A stretch of DNA of 31,855 bases from SAR202 cluster bacterium Io17-Chloro-G7 (GCA_002817055.1 MUCU01000072.1:1-31855), one strand, 5' to 3'; shown: positions 15,627 through 24,575, counted from the stretch's first letter. Notes: generated by a model not told the origin, from the letters alone. Made by a program: numbers and translations.

Positions 15627-16335
15627 ATGACGACTGAAGTCACCCAGATCATTTCTACAGGCAGTAACGAAATCGACAAAAACTGGGGGGAGGCATTCCC
15701 ACTGGGTCTTTGGTCCTGTTGGAAGGCCAGTCGGATGCGGGGAAGAGCGTGCTTTCCCAGCATTTTACTCACGGGGCGTTAAGCGCCAGAATGTCCGTCG
15801 CCTATTACACAACTGAGAACACAGTAAAGAGCTTGATGTCTCAGATGAGCTCCTTGAACCTGGACGTCACGGATTTTTTCTTATGCGACCGAATGCGGGT
15901 CTACCCTCTGGAAACCGGCTCACTGGAGGATGAGCACGCCAAGCTGGCGTTCCAGATACTGATCGACCATCTAAAGCAACTCCCGGAAAGATTTCAGTTG
16001 GCCGTAGTGGACACTTGACCGGTCTGGTGGCCCATAGTGACGACCGTTCGATAATCGACTTTTTCGCTGCCTGCAAGCAACTGTGCGATGACGGCCGCAC
16101 CGTGGTCCCCGTAGTCCATTCCTACGCCTTCGACGACCGATTGTTGATACGGGTGCGGTCGCTCTGCGACGCCCACTTGGTCCTGGAAATGGAGCAAGTC
16201 GGAGAACGGTTGGTAAAAATTCTGGAGGTTGCCAAGGTGCGAAACGCCGACCAATCTACAGGAAATATCATCAGCTTCGACGTCGAACCCGGCATGGGCA
16301 TGAAGATAATCCCAATCAGCAAGGCCAAGGCATAA
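15627..16335 (+). pseudogene. arlH: arlH, archaellum ATP-binding regulator, interrupted by two frameshifts
   Basis: ArlH is a RecA/KaiC-like ATP-binding protein that docks on ArlI and regulates motor assembly. Reading from the ATG at 15627 (behind AGGGAAGAAAT), frame one runs to a short run of A's at 15678-15682 where it must shift; a second frame from there carries the Walker A EGQSDAGKSVL and runs to a TGA at 16016; the third frame continues LTGLVAHSDDRSIIDFF to 16335. Adding one base at each break, near 15680 (AAAAA/GGGGGG runs) and near 16015 (TT), restores an uninterrupted 236-residue ArlH of normal length with Walker B AVVDTLTGL. Both breaks lie in short homopolymers, which suits sequencing error as well as real decay. 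The stop is 3 bases before arlI. Confidence 0.8.
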
Positions 16336-16338
16336 TTT

Positions 16339-18066
16339 ATGGGTGTTAGCGTTTTACCATTTGAACCAGTAACAAACCACAAACACAGAAGGGGCGCCAA
16401 ACATTGCCCCATGGTCAAAATGCTCCCTCCGGCGCTTCAGCAGGAAATTCATAAAAACGAGTTCTTGCTGGACTATATCCACCTGATCCCCTTCGAACAG
16501 GTGGGCATTCCCGAGTTCCATGAAGAGTTGGACCGGGGAATGAGCGATAAGAAGAACCCCAATTTGATTTACCGCATTGGCGGTGGCCTATTCGTTCACA
16601 TCTACCCGAACCCAACCGACAGCCGGGACCACTACATCGCCATCGAACCCGGCATGTTTGACATAAACCGAAAGTTGGTTGACCAGATGGAAGACCGTTT
16701 GGTCGATCATGTAGAGGACCTGGAAGACCCGAGCAACGCCAAGCTAGACCAGCGCCAGGTGCTGCGGAAGATTCTCAACAAAGCAGTGGTGGTTGTTAGC
16801 CCCAAAATGCTGTTCCAAGCATCGAAGAAGGCCGAAAATAAAACCGGCAAAAAATTGCCCGTCACCAAAAATCAGCTTTCCACATTGCGCTATCAACTGA
16901 TTCGAGACAAGGAGGGCATGGGCATCCTGGAACCGCTCATTCAAGACCCCTACATCGAGGATATTAGCTGCAGCGGTTTGGGCACCATTTTCCTGGAGCA
17001 CAAGATATTCAAAAGCGTCAAGACCAACATAGGCTTCGACAACCATACCGATTTGGACACATTCGTTATTCAAATGTCTGAAAAGATTGGCAGGCCGGTC
17101 ACCTACCGCACGCCTATCGTCGACGCAGTGCTGCCCGATGGTTCGAGGATTAACCTGGTATTCGGCGACGATGTTTCCAAACGGGGCAGCAATTTCACCA
17201 TCAGGAAATTCGCCGCAGACCCGTTGAGCTTGATTCAACTGGTTGAGTTCGGCGGCCTGACCTACGAAATGGCGGCTTACCTCTCTTTGGCAATTCTCCA
17301 CGGCATGAATTTGTTTATATCCGGGGAAACCGCTTCGGGCAAGACCACGTTGATGAACGCTATCACCGTGTTCTTGAACCCCAACGCCAAAATCGTGAGT
17401 ATCGAGGACACGCCCGAGCTGCAGGTACCCCATCCAAATTGGATTCGGGAAACTATCAGAGGAAAACCCGGCGATGAAAGCGGTGCTTCGGTAACCATGT
17501 TCGACCTGCTCAGGGCTGCCCTTCGGCAAAGACCCGACGAGATCATCATCGGGGAAATCCGCGGAGAAGAAGGCGCGATTATGTTCCAGGCCATGCAGAC
17601 CGGGCACGCTTGCATGGCCACGTTCCACGCAGCCTCGGTGGAAAAATTGATACAACGGCTAACCGGTAACCCGATCAACATTCCCAAGACCTACGTGGAC
17701 AACCTCAATCTCGTGGTGATCCAAAGCGCCGTACGCCTGCCCAATGGCAAGGAAGGTCGAAGGATCATCAGCATAAACGAAATAGTCGGCTACGACTCTT
17801 CCAGCGATTCCTTCTCCTTCATCGAAGTGTTCCGCTGGAACGCCGCCAACGATACCTTCGAGTTCACCGGCTACATGAACAGCTACCTGCTGGAAGAAGT
17901 CATAGCCATGAAACGGGGCATACCGCCCCACCGTAAAAGAGACATTTACGCGGAACTAACCCGGCGCACCAACGTTCTGCGAAAGCTCAAAGAGCAGGGA
18001 GTTACCGGATTTGACGATCTTTACAAAGTCATCTCGAAAGCCTACAAAGAAGGTGTCTTCAGATAG
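16339..18066 (+). CDS. arlI: ArlI, motor ATPase of the archaellum
   Basis: A 575-residue type II/IV secretion-type hexameric ATPase, the archaellum motor driving assembly and rotation. The Walker A motif GETASGKTT is at residues 329-337. Other family signatures: NAKIVSIEDTPELQVPHPNW (Asp box), MFDLLRAALRQRPDEIIIGE (Walker B) with IGEIRGEEG, and GHACMATFHAASVEKLIQRL (His box with T-F-H-A). The N-terminal half holds a roughly 200-residue ArlI-type domain. It differs from PilB/TadA by retaining the archaeal-type IIIGEIRG and by its place between ArlH and ArlJ. The ATG follows three bases after the arlH stop; an alternative ATG is at 16411. It overlaps arlJ at the end. Confidence 0.92.
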   Translation: MGVSVLPFEPVTNHKHRRGAKHCPMVKMLPPALQQEIHKNEFLLDYIHLIPFEQVGIPEFHEELDRGMSDKKNPNLIYRIGGGLFVHIYPNPTDSRDHYIAIEPGMFDINRKLVDQMEDRLVDHVEDLEDPSNAKLDQRQVLRKILNKAVVVVSPKMLFQASKKAENKTGKKLPVTKNQLSTLRYQLIRDKEGMGILEPLIQDPYIEDISCSGLGTIFLEHKIFKSVKTNIGFDNHTDLDTFVIQMSEKIGRPVTYRTPIVDAVLPDGSRINLVFGDDVSKRGSNFTIRKFAADPLSLIQLVEFGGLTYEMAAYLSLAILHGMNLFISGETASGKTTLMNAITVFLNPNAKIVSIEDTPELQVPHPNWIRETIRGKPGDESGASVTMFDLLRAALRQRPDEIIIGEIRGEEGAIMFQAMQTGHACMATFHAASVEKLIQRLTGNPINIPKTYVDNLNLVVIQSAVRLPNGKEGRRIISINEIVGYDSSSDSFSFIEVFRWNAANDTFEFTGYMNSYLLEEVIAMKRGIPPHRKRDIYAELTRRTNVLRKLKEQGVTGFDDLYKVISKAYKEGVFR

Positions 18067-19510
18067 CTCAGCTATCAGTTTCGACCTGGTTTCCAACCTG
18101 ACATACATGGCCGCATTGGCCTCTGGGGGCCCGGAACGGGACGTGATCTTGGAGTGGACCCTTAAGCAAGATTACGCCACCGTCCCATTTTTTAACCAGG
18201 TCTACTTGCTCACCAAAAAGCTTGGCTTCGAGTACGCTCGCGCTTTCCGAATGGTCGCTCGCAAGTCCAAGGCAGCTTCCCTGAAGAACCTTTTCCTCAG
18301 GTTTGCCGGCGCAATCTCCACTGGTATCGACGAATCCAGTTTCCTGGCGGAAGAGGCCAAGGTGGAGCGAGAGCAATACATAAACAGCTACTACCGTAGC
18401 CTGGAATCGCTGACCAAATGGGGAGACGCATACGCGGCTCTGCTGGTGTCTGTGGCCCTGATTGTGGTGGTGGCCATGATGTCTACCATGTTGAGCGATC
18501 TGGGAAGCAGCTTTGTAGTCATGCTAACCGGCGCCATGACCATGGTTTCCGCTTTTGGTGTCTATATAATTTTCCGAGTTGCGCCTGCGGAAACCACGAC
18601 TTATCAGAGCCGGGCCGGTCCATCGGAAAGGCGCCGGGCAAAGCGATTTATAGTTACCGTTGCTCCCGCCGGTTTTTTCTTGGGCGCCTTCCTGGGATTT
18701 GCTTCGGGGTTCCACTTCTTCTTGCTGATTTTCGGGTTTTCACTTTTCCCGGCAGGAATTATGGCTTTCAAGGATAACGGGAAGGTGAGCAAAAGGGACC
18801 AAGAGATCGCACCATTTTTACGGTCGTTGGGCAACGTCACGGCTTCCACGGGCACCACCACCGCCGTGGCGCTGAGCAAGTTGGACCGACGGTCACTCGC
18901 CACACTGGAACCTACAATCCGGCGTTTGCAAATCCGGTTGCGTAAAGGAATCAGCCCGGAAAAATCTTGGGAAGCTTTCCGGGACGAGTCGGGAACCTTG
19001 TTAATGAACCGGGCAACTCGCATGTTCGTAGACGGCGTTCAATTGGGTGGGCCGCCCGATAAGGTCGGTTCTTTGGCGGCGGAATACGCTACCGACTCGG
19101 CGCTAATGCGTTCCAGAAGGGCTGTAAGTGCCGCACCTTTTGCGTTTTTGGTCGTTCCGCTGCATTTCGCCATGACCGGGTTAATGGTCTTCGTCCTGGA
19201 AATTATGAAAGCATTCAACTTCCGGATCGCTGAAGCATCCGGAACTTTGGAAGCCAATTCAGAAGGTTCGGGATTGGCCTTGTTGCCGTCCCTACCCGTA
19301 TTCCAACCCCAAGATATATCCATGTTGACTATTCTGACCATGGTCGCTCTTATGTCCATGACAATCTCCAATGCCTTGGCGCCCAAGTTTGCTTTGGGAG
19401 GCCACGTTCTCACCGTAGCGCTTTTCGCCGGGCTTACCCTCGTAATGACCGGCTTTAACCTATTGGTCATTCCTCCTATAGCCGTCAGAGTTATGTTGCC
19501 AACAATATAA
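18053..19510 (+). CDS. arlJ: ArlJ, polytopic membrane platform protein of the archaellum
   Basis: ArlJ is the membrane platform on which the ArlI ATPase acts. The reading frame is open from a TTG at 18011, and I place the start at the GTG at 18053, which overlaps the end of arlI by 14 bases; the longer start is possible. Two T2SF-like cytoplasmic domains are visible, with hydrophobic segments grouped in three places: AYAALLVSVALIVVVAMM and SSFVVMLTGAMTMVSAFGVY in the first, FIVTVAPAGFFLGAFLGFAS and FFLLIFGFSLFPAGIMAF in the second, and AAPFAFLVVPLHFAMTGLMV with several helices near the C-terminus. This multi-helix pattern fits ArlJ rather than PilC-type proteins. Closely follows arlI. Confidence 0.88.
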   Translation: MSSDSSAISFDLVSNLTYMAALASGGPERDVILEWTLKQDYATVPFFNQVYLLTKKLGFEYARAFRMVARKSKAASLKNLFLRFAGAISTGIDESSFLAEEAKVEREQYINSYYRSLESLTKWGDAYAALLVSVALIVVVAMMSTMLSDLGSSFVVMLTGAMTMVSAFGVYIIFRVAPAETTTYQSRAGPSERRRAKRFIVTVAPAGFFLGAFLGFASGFHFFLLIFGFSLFPAGIMAFKDNGKVSKRDQEIAPFLRSLGNVTASTGTTTAVALSKLDRRSLATLEPTIRRLQIRLRKGISPEKSWEAFRDESGTLLMNRATRMFVDGVQLGGPPDKVGSLAAEYATDSALMRSRRAVSAAPFAFLVVPLHFAMTGLMVFVLEIMKAFNFRIAEASGTLEANSEGSGLALLPSLPVFQPQDISMLTILTMVALMSMTISNALAPKFALGGHVLTVALFAGLTLVMTGFNLLVIPPIAVRVMLPTI

Positions 19511-19521
19511 GTTGTATTCAT

Positions 19522-19542
19522 CCCCGGCGGAAGGCGCCGGGG
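19522..19542 (+). promoter_or_regulatory. GC-rich hairpin between arlJ and the last gene of the cluster
   Basis: CCCCGGCG (19522-19529) pairs perfectly with CGCCGGGG (19535-19542) over a 5-base loop. There is no T-run, so it is not a standard terminator. It may modulate expression of the acidic protein that starts 23 bases later. Confidence 0.5.
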
Positions 19543-19564
19543 AAAATTACCGGGAGAAAATCCG

Positions 19565-20236
19565 ATGAAATTTCTAAACAAATTTTCCAAGGGGACTAAC
19601 GGAGATGATGACCAAGACCTGGACTTTAACGAGGACGAATTAGAGTCGGACGGTTCAGAAGACGAAGGCGGCGATGGTGGTGAGGATAAAAAGGGTGGCC
19701 GCATGTTCGGCAAATTATTGGGCAAGCTGAAGAAAAGCGATGAGTTAGACGACGATGACCTTGAAGACGACGCCCCCCGGGACAACCGAGACGACCAAGA
19801 CCCGGATGGCGACGCGGATTATGACTTCGATGACGACGAAGACGAGGAAGACGGTAAGGTCAATGTCCGCGCCGTGGCGAAATCCAGCGTAAAGTCTAGC
19901 AAAAATGGCGGTGGCCGCGGAAATTCATCTAAGGATGGGTCATCCAAAGGAAAAGCTTCAGCATCTCCCGATAGCCAAGCTTCTACGCAAAAAGAGTCTA
20001 GTGACGAGGATTCGGAGGAAAACCAGGAAGCTCCAGAAACGCCTACGGCTGAGGCTAAGGAAAAGAGCGGAGGGTCAGTTCTAGACATAGACTTGGGGAA
20101 CATCTTCGACGTAGAAGAAGAAGTAGACGAGCAACTCAAGGACTTGGCAGATTCCGAAGAGGATGTGCCCGCCGAGGATTTGGCCAACGAGCTACGAGAA
20201 TTCTTGGCACACTTGGAAAGGCAATCCCAGGTATAA
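19565..20236 (+). CDS. acidic, mostly disordered protein at the end of the archaellum cluster
   Basis: A 223-residue protein I do not recognise. It is dominated by Asp, Glu, Ser and Gly (several runs such as DDDDLEDD) and is predicted by eye to be disordered. Two short basic, amphipathic segments stand out: MKFLNKFSK at the very start and GGRMFGKLLGKLKK at about residues 44-57, both good for touching a membrane or an acidic partner. The C-terminal 45 residues (GNIFDVEEEVDEQLKDLAD and ELREFLAHLE) look helical and better conserved in type. It follows arlJ by 54 bases with GGGAG upstream and shares the acidic style of the ArlC/D/E-like gene. It may be a new archaellum accessory protein; no membrane segment. 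Confidence 0.6.
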   Translation: MKFLNKFSKGTNGDDDQDLDFNEDELESDGSEDEGGDGGEDKKGGRMFGKLLGKLKKSDELDDDDLEDDAPRDNRDDQDPDGDADYDFDDDEDEEDGKVNVRAVAKSSVKSSKNGGGRGNSSKDGSSKGKASASPDSQASTQKESSDEDSEENQEAPETPTAEAKEKSGGSVLDIDLGNIFDVEEEVDEQLKDLADSEEDVPAEDLANELREFLAHLERQSQV

Positions 20237-20481
20237 ACCGCCTAACGCTTTTCACGCCCGCCATCGTTAGTAGCGAATATGAGGCACACTTAGATTGAGC
20301 CGCCCGATTTCTGTGGTCTCCGGGTGATGCGGCTATTAGTAATCTCCCAATTAATTTACGCCGGAGTTAATTGGCACAAAGTTTGTAGGGCGCCAAGCTT
20401 ATAGCCAATAGTTAAGTAGCGTACAATATACCAGTGGCGCTGTATTCAAAGCGCCAATTGGCGAGAAGATGAGGGTTGCTT
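20237..20481 (+). promoter_or_regulatory. glmS upstream region with palindromes
   Basis: Two inverted repeats share the half site CCAATT: CCAATTAA at 20347-20354 with TTAATTGG at 20367-20374, and the perfect 12-base palindrome CGCCAATTGGCG at 20452-20463, some 18 bases before the glmS start. A -10-like TACAAT lies at 20422-20427. A further inverted repeat, AGCCGC near 20298 with GCGGCT near 20335, may be the terminator of the archaellum cluster. Confidence 0.4.
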
Positions 20482-22344
20482 TTGTGCGGAATAGTCGCGT
20501 ACGTGGGTCATCAGGAAGCATGGCCCATCATATTGGAAGGGCTGCGCAGGCTCGAGTACCGAGGGTATGACAGCGCTGGCATAGCCGTTGTAGACTCCTC
20601 CGGCGATATCCAGTTGCGAAAGACCGTCGGCAAAGTCGGCGGCTTAGAAATGCCCGGCCAAGAGGACTCCCTTCAAGGCTCCGTGGGATTGGGCCACACT
20701 CGGTGGGCCACCCATGGTAGACCCTCCGATGCCAATGCCCACCCCCACACCGATTGCCACGGGCGGATTGCCGTAGTCCACAACGGCATCGTAGAAAACT
20801 TTCTGGAGCTTAAGACCGGTCTAGAAGAACGAGGTCACCAGTTTTACTCCGAAACGGACACCGAGGTCATTACTCACCTGCTCGAGGAGGAAATGGACCA
20901 AGGACTCAGCTTTGAAGAAGCATTCCGCCGCATGGGTAATCTAGTCAAAGGCTCTCAAGCCATCACCGCCACCCAAGAAGGCCACGGTGGCAAGATTTGC
21001 GCTGTAAGGCTGGGCCATGCCGGAGGAATTGTGATAGCCCACCGGGACGGCCAAGGCATCGTCGCTAGCGATTTGCCAGCCTTGATCCCCTTGTTCCGAA
21101 ACGATGCCGTGATCAGCGGCGTGGCGTTCTTGGAATCGGGTCAGATGGCCGTCGTTACCAGGGACGGAGCTAGCTACATGGACTTGGACGGTCAGGCCTT
21201 AGATAAGCAGACTCGATCTATTTCCCCCGAAGATATCATCATCGACCGGGGCGGCTATCGCCACTTCATGCTTAAAGAGATCATGGAGCAGCCCCAAGCC
21301 GTGGTCAGCGCAATGCGGGAGCGAGTCGACTTCCAGGGCGGCCGGATCGAACTGCCCGGCATGCCATTATCCATCGACGAAATTAGGGACCTGCGCCGGG
21401 TGGTATTAATCGGTTGCGGAACCAGCCTACACGCCGCCCAAGTAGGCCGCAACTTGATCGAAAGGCTGTCAGGCCTTCCGGCTGAGGCCGAGAGCGCTTC
21501 GGAGTTCCGGTACCGGGACCCCTATATTGATGATAAAACGCTGGTGATTTCCATTGGCCAATCGGGTGAGACTGCGGACACCATAGCCGCCATGCACCTC
21601 GCCCAAGAGAAGGGCGGTCGACTGGTAACCATCTGCAACGCCGAAAACAGCCAGGCAGCCCGCTTGGCCGAATATACAATGTTCATGCGGGCGGGCATCG
21701 AGATTGGCGTTGCCAGCACCAAAACTTTTATTGCCTCGCTGACCACGCTGAACATATTGGCTGCCTATTTGGGCCAAGCCAGGGGTGTACTGTCTCGCCA
21801 GTCCGCAAGGGAGTTGGTGGATAATTTGGCCCGCTGCCCTGGACTGATTGGCGAAATGCTGGCCGACACCGAAATATACCGTCGCTTGGCCCGTGAATTT
21901 TACACCTCCGCCAACTTCCTCTTTCTAGGCCGGGGAATTAATGCTCCCATCGCCATGGAAGGAGCCTTAAAGCTCAAGGAAATCAGCTACATCCACGCCG
22001 AAGGATTTCCTGCCGGGGAGATGAAACACGGTCCCATAGCGTTAATCGATCGCACCATGACCACCTTGGCGTTGGCGCCCAAGGACCGTATGTACGACAA
22101 AGTGGTCAATAACATCAAGGAAGTAAAAGCCAGGGACGGCGTGGTTTTGGCGGTGTTGACCCAGGGTGATAAAGAGCTGGCATCTCAGGTCGACCACGCT
22201 CTGTACATTCCCGACGCACCGGAAAACTTGATCCCCTTATTGACGACTGTGCCTTTACAATTGCTGGCTTACCACATTGCCGAAATGCGGGGCTGCGACG
22301 TGGACCAACCCCGCAACCTTGCAAAGTCCGTGACCGTCGAGTAG
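20482..22344 (+). CDS. glmS: glutamine-fructose-6-phosphate aminotransferase (isomerizing)
   Basis: A 620-residue enzyme making glucosamine-6-phosphate from fructose-6-phosphate and glutamine, the first step to UDP-GlcNAc for peptidoglycan and surface sugars. I start at the TTG at 20482 because it places the catalytic cysteine directly after the initiator (LCGIVAYVGH), as needed for the N-terminal nucleophile; AGGG lies upstream. The glutaminase domain is complete (GHTRWATHGRPSD, VVHNGIVENF, SETDTEVITHLLEEE), followed by two SIS sugar-isomerase domains (GCGTSLHAA, SIGQSGETADT, SEFRYRDP), and the family C-terminus PRNLAKSVTVE. The start with TTG is notable but common in this window. Confidence 0.95.
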   Translation: MCGIVAYVGHQEAWPIILEGLRRLEYRGYDSAGIAVVDSSGDIQLRKTVGKVGGLEMPGQEDSLQGSVGLGHTRWATHGRPSDANAHPHTDCHGRIAVVHNGIVENFLELKTGLEERGHQFYSETDTEVITHLLEEEMDQGLSFEEAFRRMGNLVKGSQAITATQEGHGGKICAVRLGHAGGIVIAHRDGQGIVASDLPALIPLFRNDAVISGVAFLESGQMAVVTRDGASYMDLDGQALDKQTRSISPEDIIIDRGGYRHFMLKEIMEQPQAVVSAMRERVDFQGGRIELPGMPLSIDEIRDLRRVVLIGCGTSLHAAQVGRNLIERLSGLPAEAESASEFRYRDPYIDDKTLVISIGQSGETADTIAAMHLAQEKGGRLVTICNAENSQAARLAEYTMFMRAGIEIGVASTKTFIASLTTLNILAAYLGQARGVLSRQSARELVDNLARCPGLIGEMLADTEIYRRLAREFYTSANFLFLGRGINAPIAMEGALKLKEISYIHAEGFPAGEMKHGPIALIDRTMTTLALAPKDRMYDKVVNNIKEVKARDGVVLAVLTQGDKELASQVDHALYIPDAPENLIPLLTTVPLQLLAYHIAEMRGCDVDQPRNLAKSVTVE

Positions 22345-22624
22345 GCTCCGCTGCGCAGCATCGGCTGCTCCCCGAAGTTAATGCAATGCCATTTCCACGC
22401 TTGGGTCTCGGATTGCGGAACGCCTCCGTTAGCACCCTCTTTTCGAGTTTGTCCCCCTCTGTTGAGATCAGATTCAGGCACTCCCATGGAGAATGCTGTA
22501 AGAACTCGGATTTAAGGGGTGACGATTCTCTTGATGTTTGTCGGCGTAGGTGCAATCATGTCAGAGCAAATATCGCTGCGTTGGTAAATCTACCCACCGT
22601 AGCGCATGGGGAGTGGCCACCAGA
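22345..22624. other. gap between glmS and a glycosyltransferase gene
   Basis: No gene is visible in this 280-base gap. Open frames on the reverse side of the glmS end reflect the reverse complement of its conserved C-terminus and are not genes. Confidence 0.5.
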
Positions 22625-23950
22625 ATGATCTCAGACACAGACTATCCGTCGGTTTCCTTCGATCAATATCTTGCTCACTTGCCGTCCGAGATTACTGATG
22701 AACTCCTGAGTACGGCTGCAGAACTCAAGAACCTTCGCGTCATCCACATAAACAGTACTGCCACCGGGGGAGGTGTCGCAGAAATACTCCAATCCCTGGT
22801 GCCACTAAATAACGGGTTGGGAATTCGTACTAAACGGGAAGTCATCGACGCACCACCGGAGTTCTTCCAAGTTACTAAGAAGATTCACAACATGCTACAG
22901 GGCGCCGATGGTGAACTCTCCTCCGAGGAATTGGATACGTACTATAGTGGCATCAAGCGAGTGGCCGAAGATATGCGCCGCCGGGATTTGTCGGCCGATG
23001 TGTGGTTCCTGCACGACCCGCAACTGCTGCCACTGGCCCACCTGTTGCCCAGGAAATCTACTGACAAGTGGATTTGGGTTTGCCACATCGATTTGACCAA
23101 ACCCAACCAAAGCGTGCTGGACACACTGATGCCTCTGGCTAGAGACTATGACAATTTGGTGTTCTCGTTGAACTCCTACGTGCCCACCGGTCTGACAAAC
23201 ATGCCGCCGGTCTTTATTGCTCCCCCGGCCATAGATCCCCTGACGACCAAAAACGTTCCGCTTCCCTTGAAGCGCGCCGAAAAGCTCGTTACTTCAATGG
23301 GGATTGATACTTCCCGGCCTTTGATTACCCAGGTTTCCCGCTTCGACATGTGGAAAGACCCTTGGGGAGTGGTCGAGGCGTACCGCTTGGCCCGCAATTC
23401 GGTCCCGGGGCTCCAGTTGGCCCTGTTGGGTCTTATTCAAGCCAGTGATGATCCCGAAGCCTTGGTCGTTCTGGAAAGCGTCAGAGAGATTGCGGACAAC
23501 GACCCGGACATTCACCTATATCACAGCACCGAAAGCCTGCCGGGTACCGTCGACGAAGTTGTTAACGCATTCCAGGTTGTTTCCGATGTATTGATGCAAA
23601 AATCCATCAGGGAAGGCTTTGGCCTGACCGTAACCGAAGCCATGTGGAAAGGGAAGGCCATGATCGGCGGCAACGTCGGGGGCATTCGAATACAGATTGA
23701 AAACGGCGTAAATGGATACCTGATCGATACGCCGGAAGAGTGCGCTTGGCGCATTGTGGAATTACTGAAAGACCCGGAACTGCGCACCCGCTTGGGTGAG
23801 GCAGGGAAGGAATCCGTACGGCAACGCTACCTTCTGCCCAGCTTGGCCTTGGATTACCTGAAGCTGGTTAAAGCCCAGGTAACCCTGCCCGAACCCACAA
23901 CCGACAGGATGTTGATTCAACAATTGACCAGAAAGTTCGCTACGGCTTGA
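22625..23950 (+). CDS. GT4-family glycosyltransferase, trehalose synthase (TreT)-like
   Basis: A 441-residue GT-B fold glycosyltransferase similar to TreT-type trehalose glycosyltransferring synthases, which join a nucleotide-glucose to glucose. Seen: HINSTATGGGVAEILQSLVP (nucleotide-sugar glycine loop) near residues 40-59, DVWFLHDPQLLPLAHLLP, ITQVSRFDMWKDPWGVVEAY at about 237-256, and the GT4 E-x7-E pattern at E330 and E338 (REGFGLTVTEAMWKGKAMIG). The ATG at 22625 has GGGGAG roughly 10 bases upstream. Substrates cannot be told apart from a few motifs; a trehalose or trehalose-like disaccharide role is the best guess. Alternatively another GT4 enzyme. Confidence 0.7.
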   Translation: MISDTDYPSVSFDQYLAHLPSEITDELLSTAAELKNLRVIHINSTATGGGVAEILQSLVPLNNGLGIRTKREVIDAPPEFFQVTKKIHNMLQGADGELSSEELDTYYSGIKRVAEDMRRRDLSADVWFLHDPQLLPLAHLLPRKSTDKWIWVCHIDLTKPNQSVLDTLMPLARDYDNLVFSLNSYVPTGLTNMPPVFIAPPAIDPLTTKNVPLPLKRAEKLVTSMGIDTSRPLITQVSRFDMWKDPWGVVEAYRLARNSVPGLQLALLGLIQASDDPEALVVLESVREIADNDPDIHLYHSTESLPGTVDEVVNAFQVVSDVLMQKSIREGFGLTVTEAMWKGKAMIGGNVGGIRIQIENGVNGYLIDTPEECAWRIVELLKDPELRTRLGEAGKESVRQRYLLPSLALDYLKLVKAQVTLPEPTTDRMLIQQLTRKFATA

Positions 23951-24575
23951 GCTTTCTTTCCCCAGGTTTGTAGCGCCTGGTCTGCCTGGCAAGTATCAGG
24001 GTGACTGAATGCGATCAATGGCTGGACATGGCCTGTCGAGTACCATGGCCAGCCTCGCACCGTTGGGATTAATTCGCCTGGCCTCGCTATACTTTTGGCG
24101 CAAAGCCATACATTTGCTCTTGGGGCTTTACCCCAAATTTAGACCAGACTAACCTCATTTGTCACCGTTTCTGACCCCCCAAAACGGCTCCTAAATCAGG
24201 CCCCAGGCTTGGATGCCCCCATCGCAAAGGGCCATCAGAGAGAGCACCTAATATGCCTTTGGACACAGAAGGTTACTCAGGGACCGCTGCGCTAGCCCTT
24301 TCCTTGCCGCTGGGCCTGAGATGGGTTAGAGTCTTGATAACAAACCTGGGATTGGCGGCCCTTGGGGCCACGGCCAAGCTGGACGGAACGCGTCCCGAAA
24401 CCCAGCCCCGCAGTCGCCGATAGAGTGTAGCCAACACACGGGGTATTAGCGCACGGTAGGTCGGACTCCCCCTAGACTCCCAGTGGAATCAGAGTTTAAG
24501 GGCCCAACAAATTAATCAGCGGCATTCTTCGAAAGTCTCGTGGGGCCGCCCAGTGCTGGCCGACGAGGAGGCTAA
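23951..24575. other. 625-base intergenic region, no gene seen
   Basis: No frame on either strand looks like a gene. I saw no T-loop sequence such as GGTTCGA that would suggest a tRNA. Some G/C-rich short complementary stretches occur but none that convinced me. Confidence 0.5.

Noticed and set aside
16339..19510. ATPase and platform as a Tad or type IV pilus system
   Set aside because: The neighbouring archaellin, ArlH-like and ArlF/G-like genes, and the ArlI/ArlJ layout, fit an archaellum better; no pilin, prepilin peptidase or secretin genes of a pilus are present.
22269..22487. Minus-strand open frame over the glmS end containing STVTDFARLRGW
   Set aside because: It is the reverse complement of the conserved glmS C-terminus (PRNLAKSVTVE); the glmS frame explains it better.
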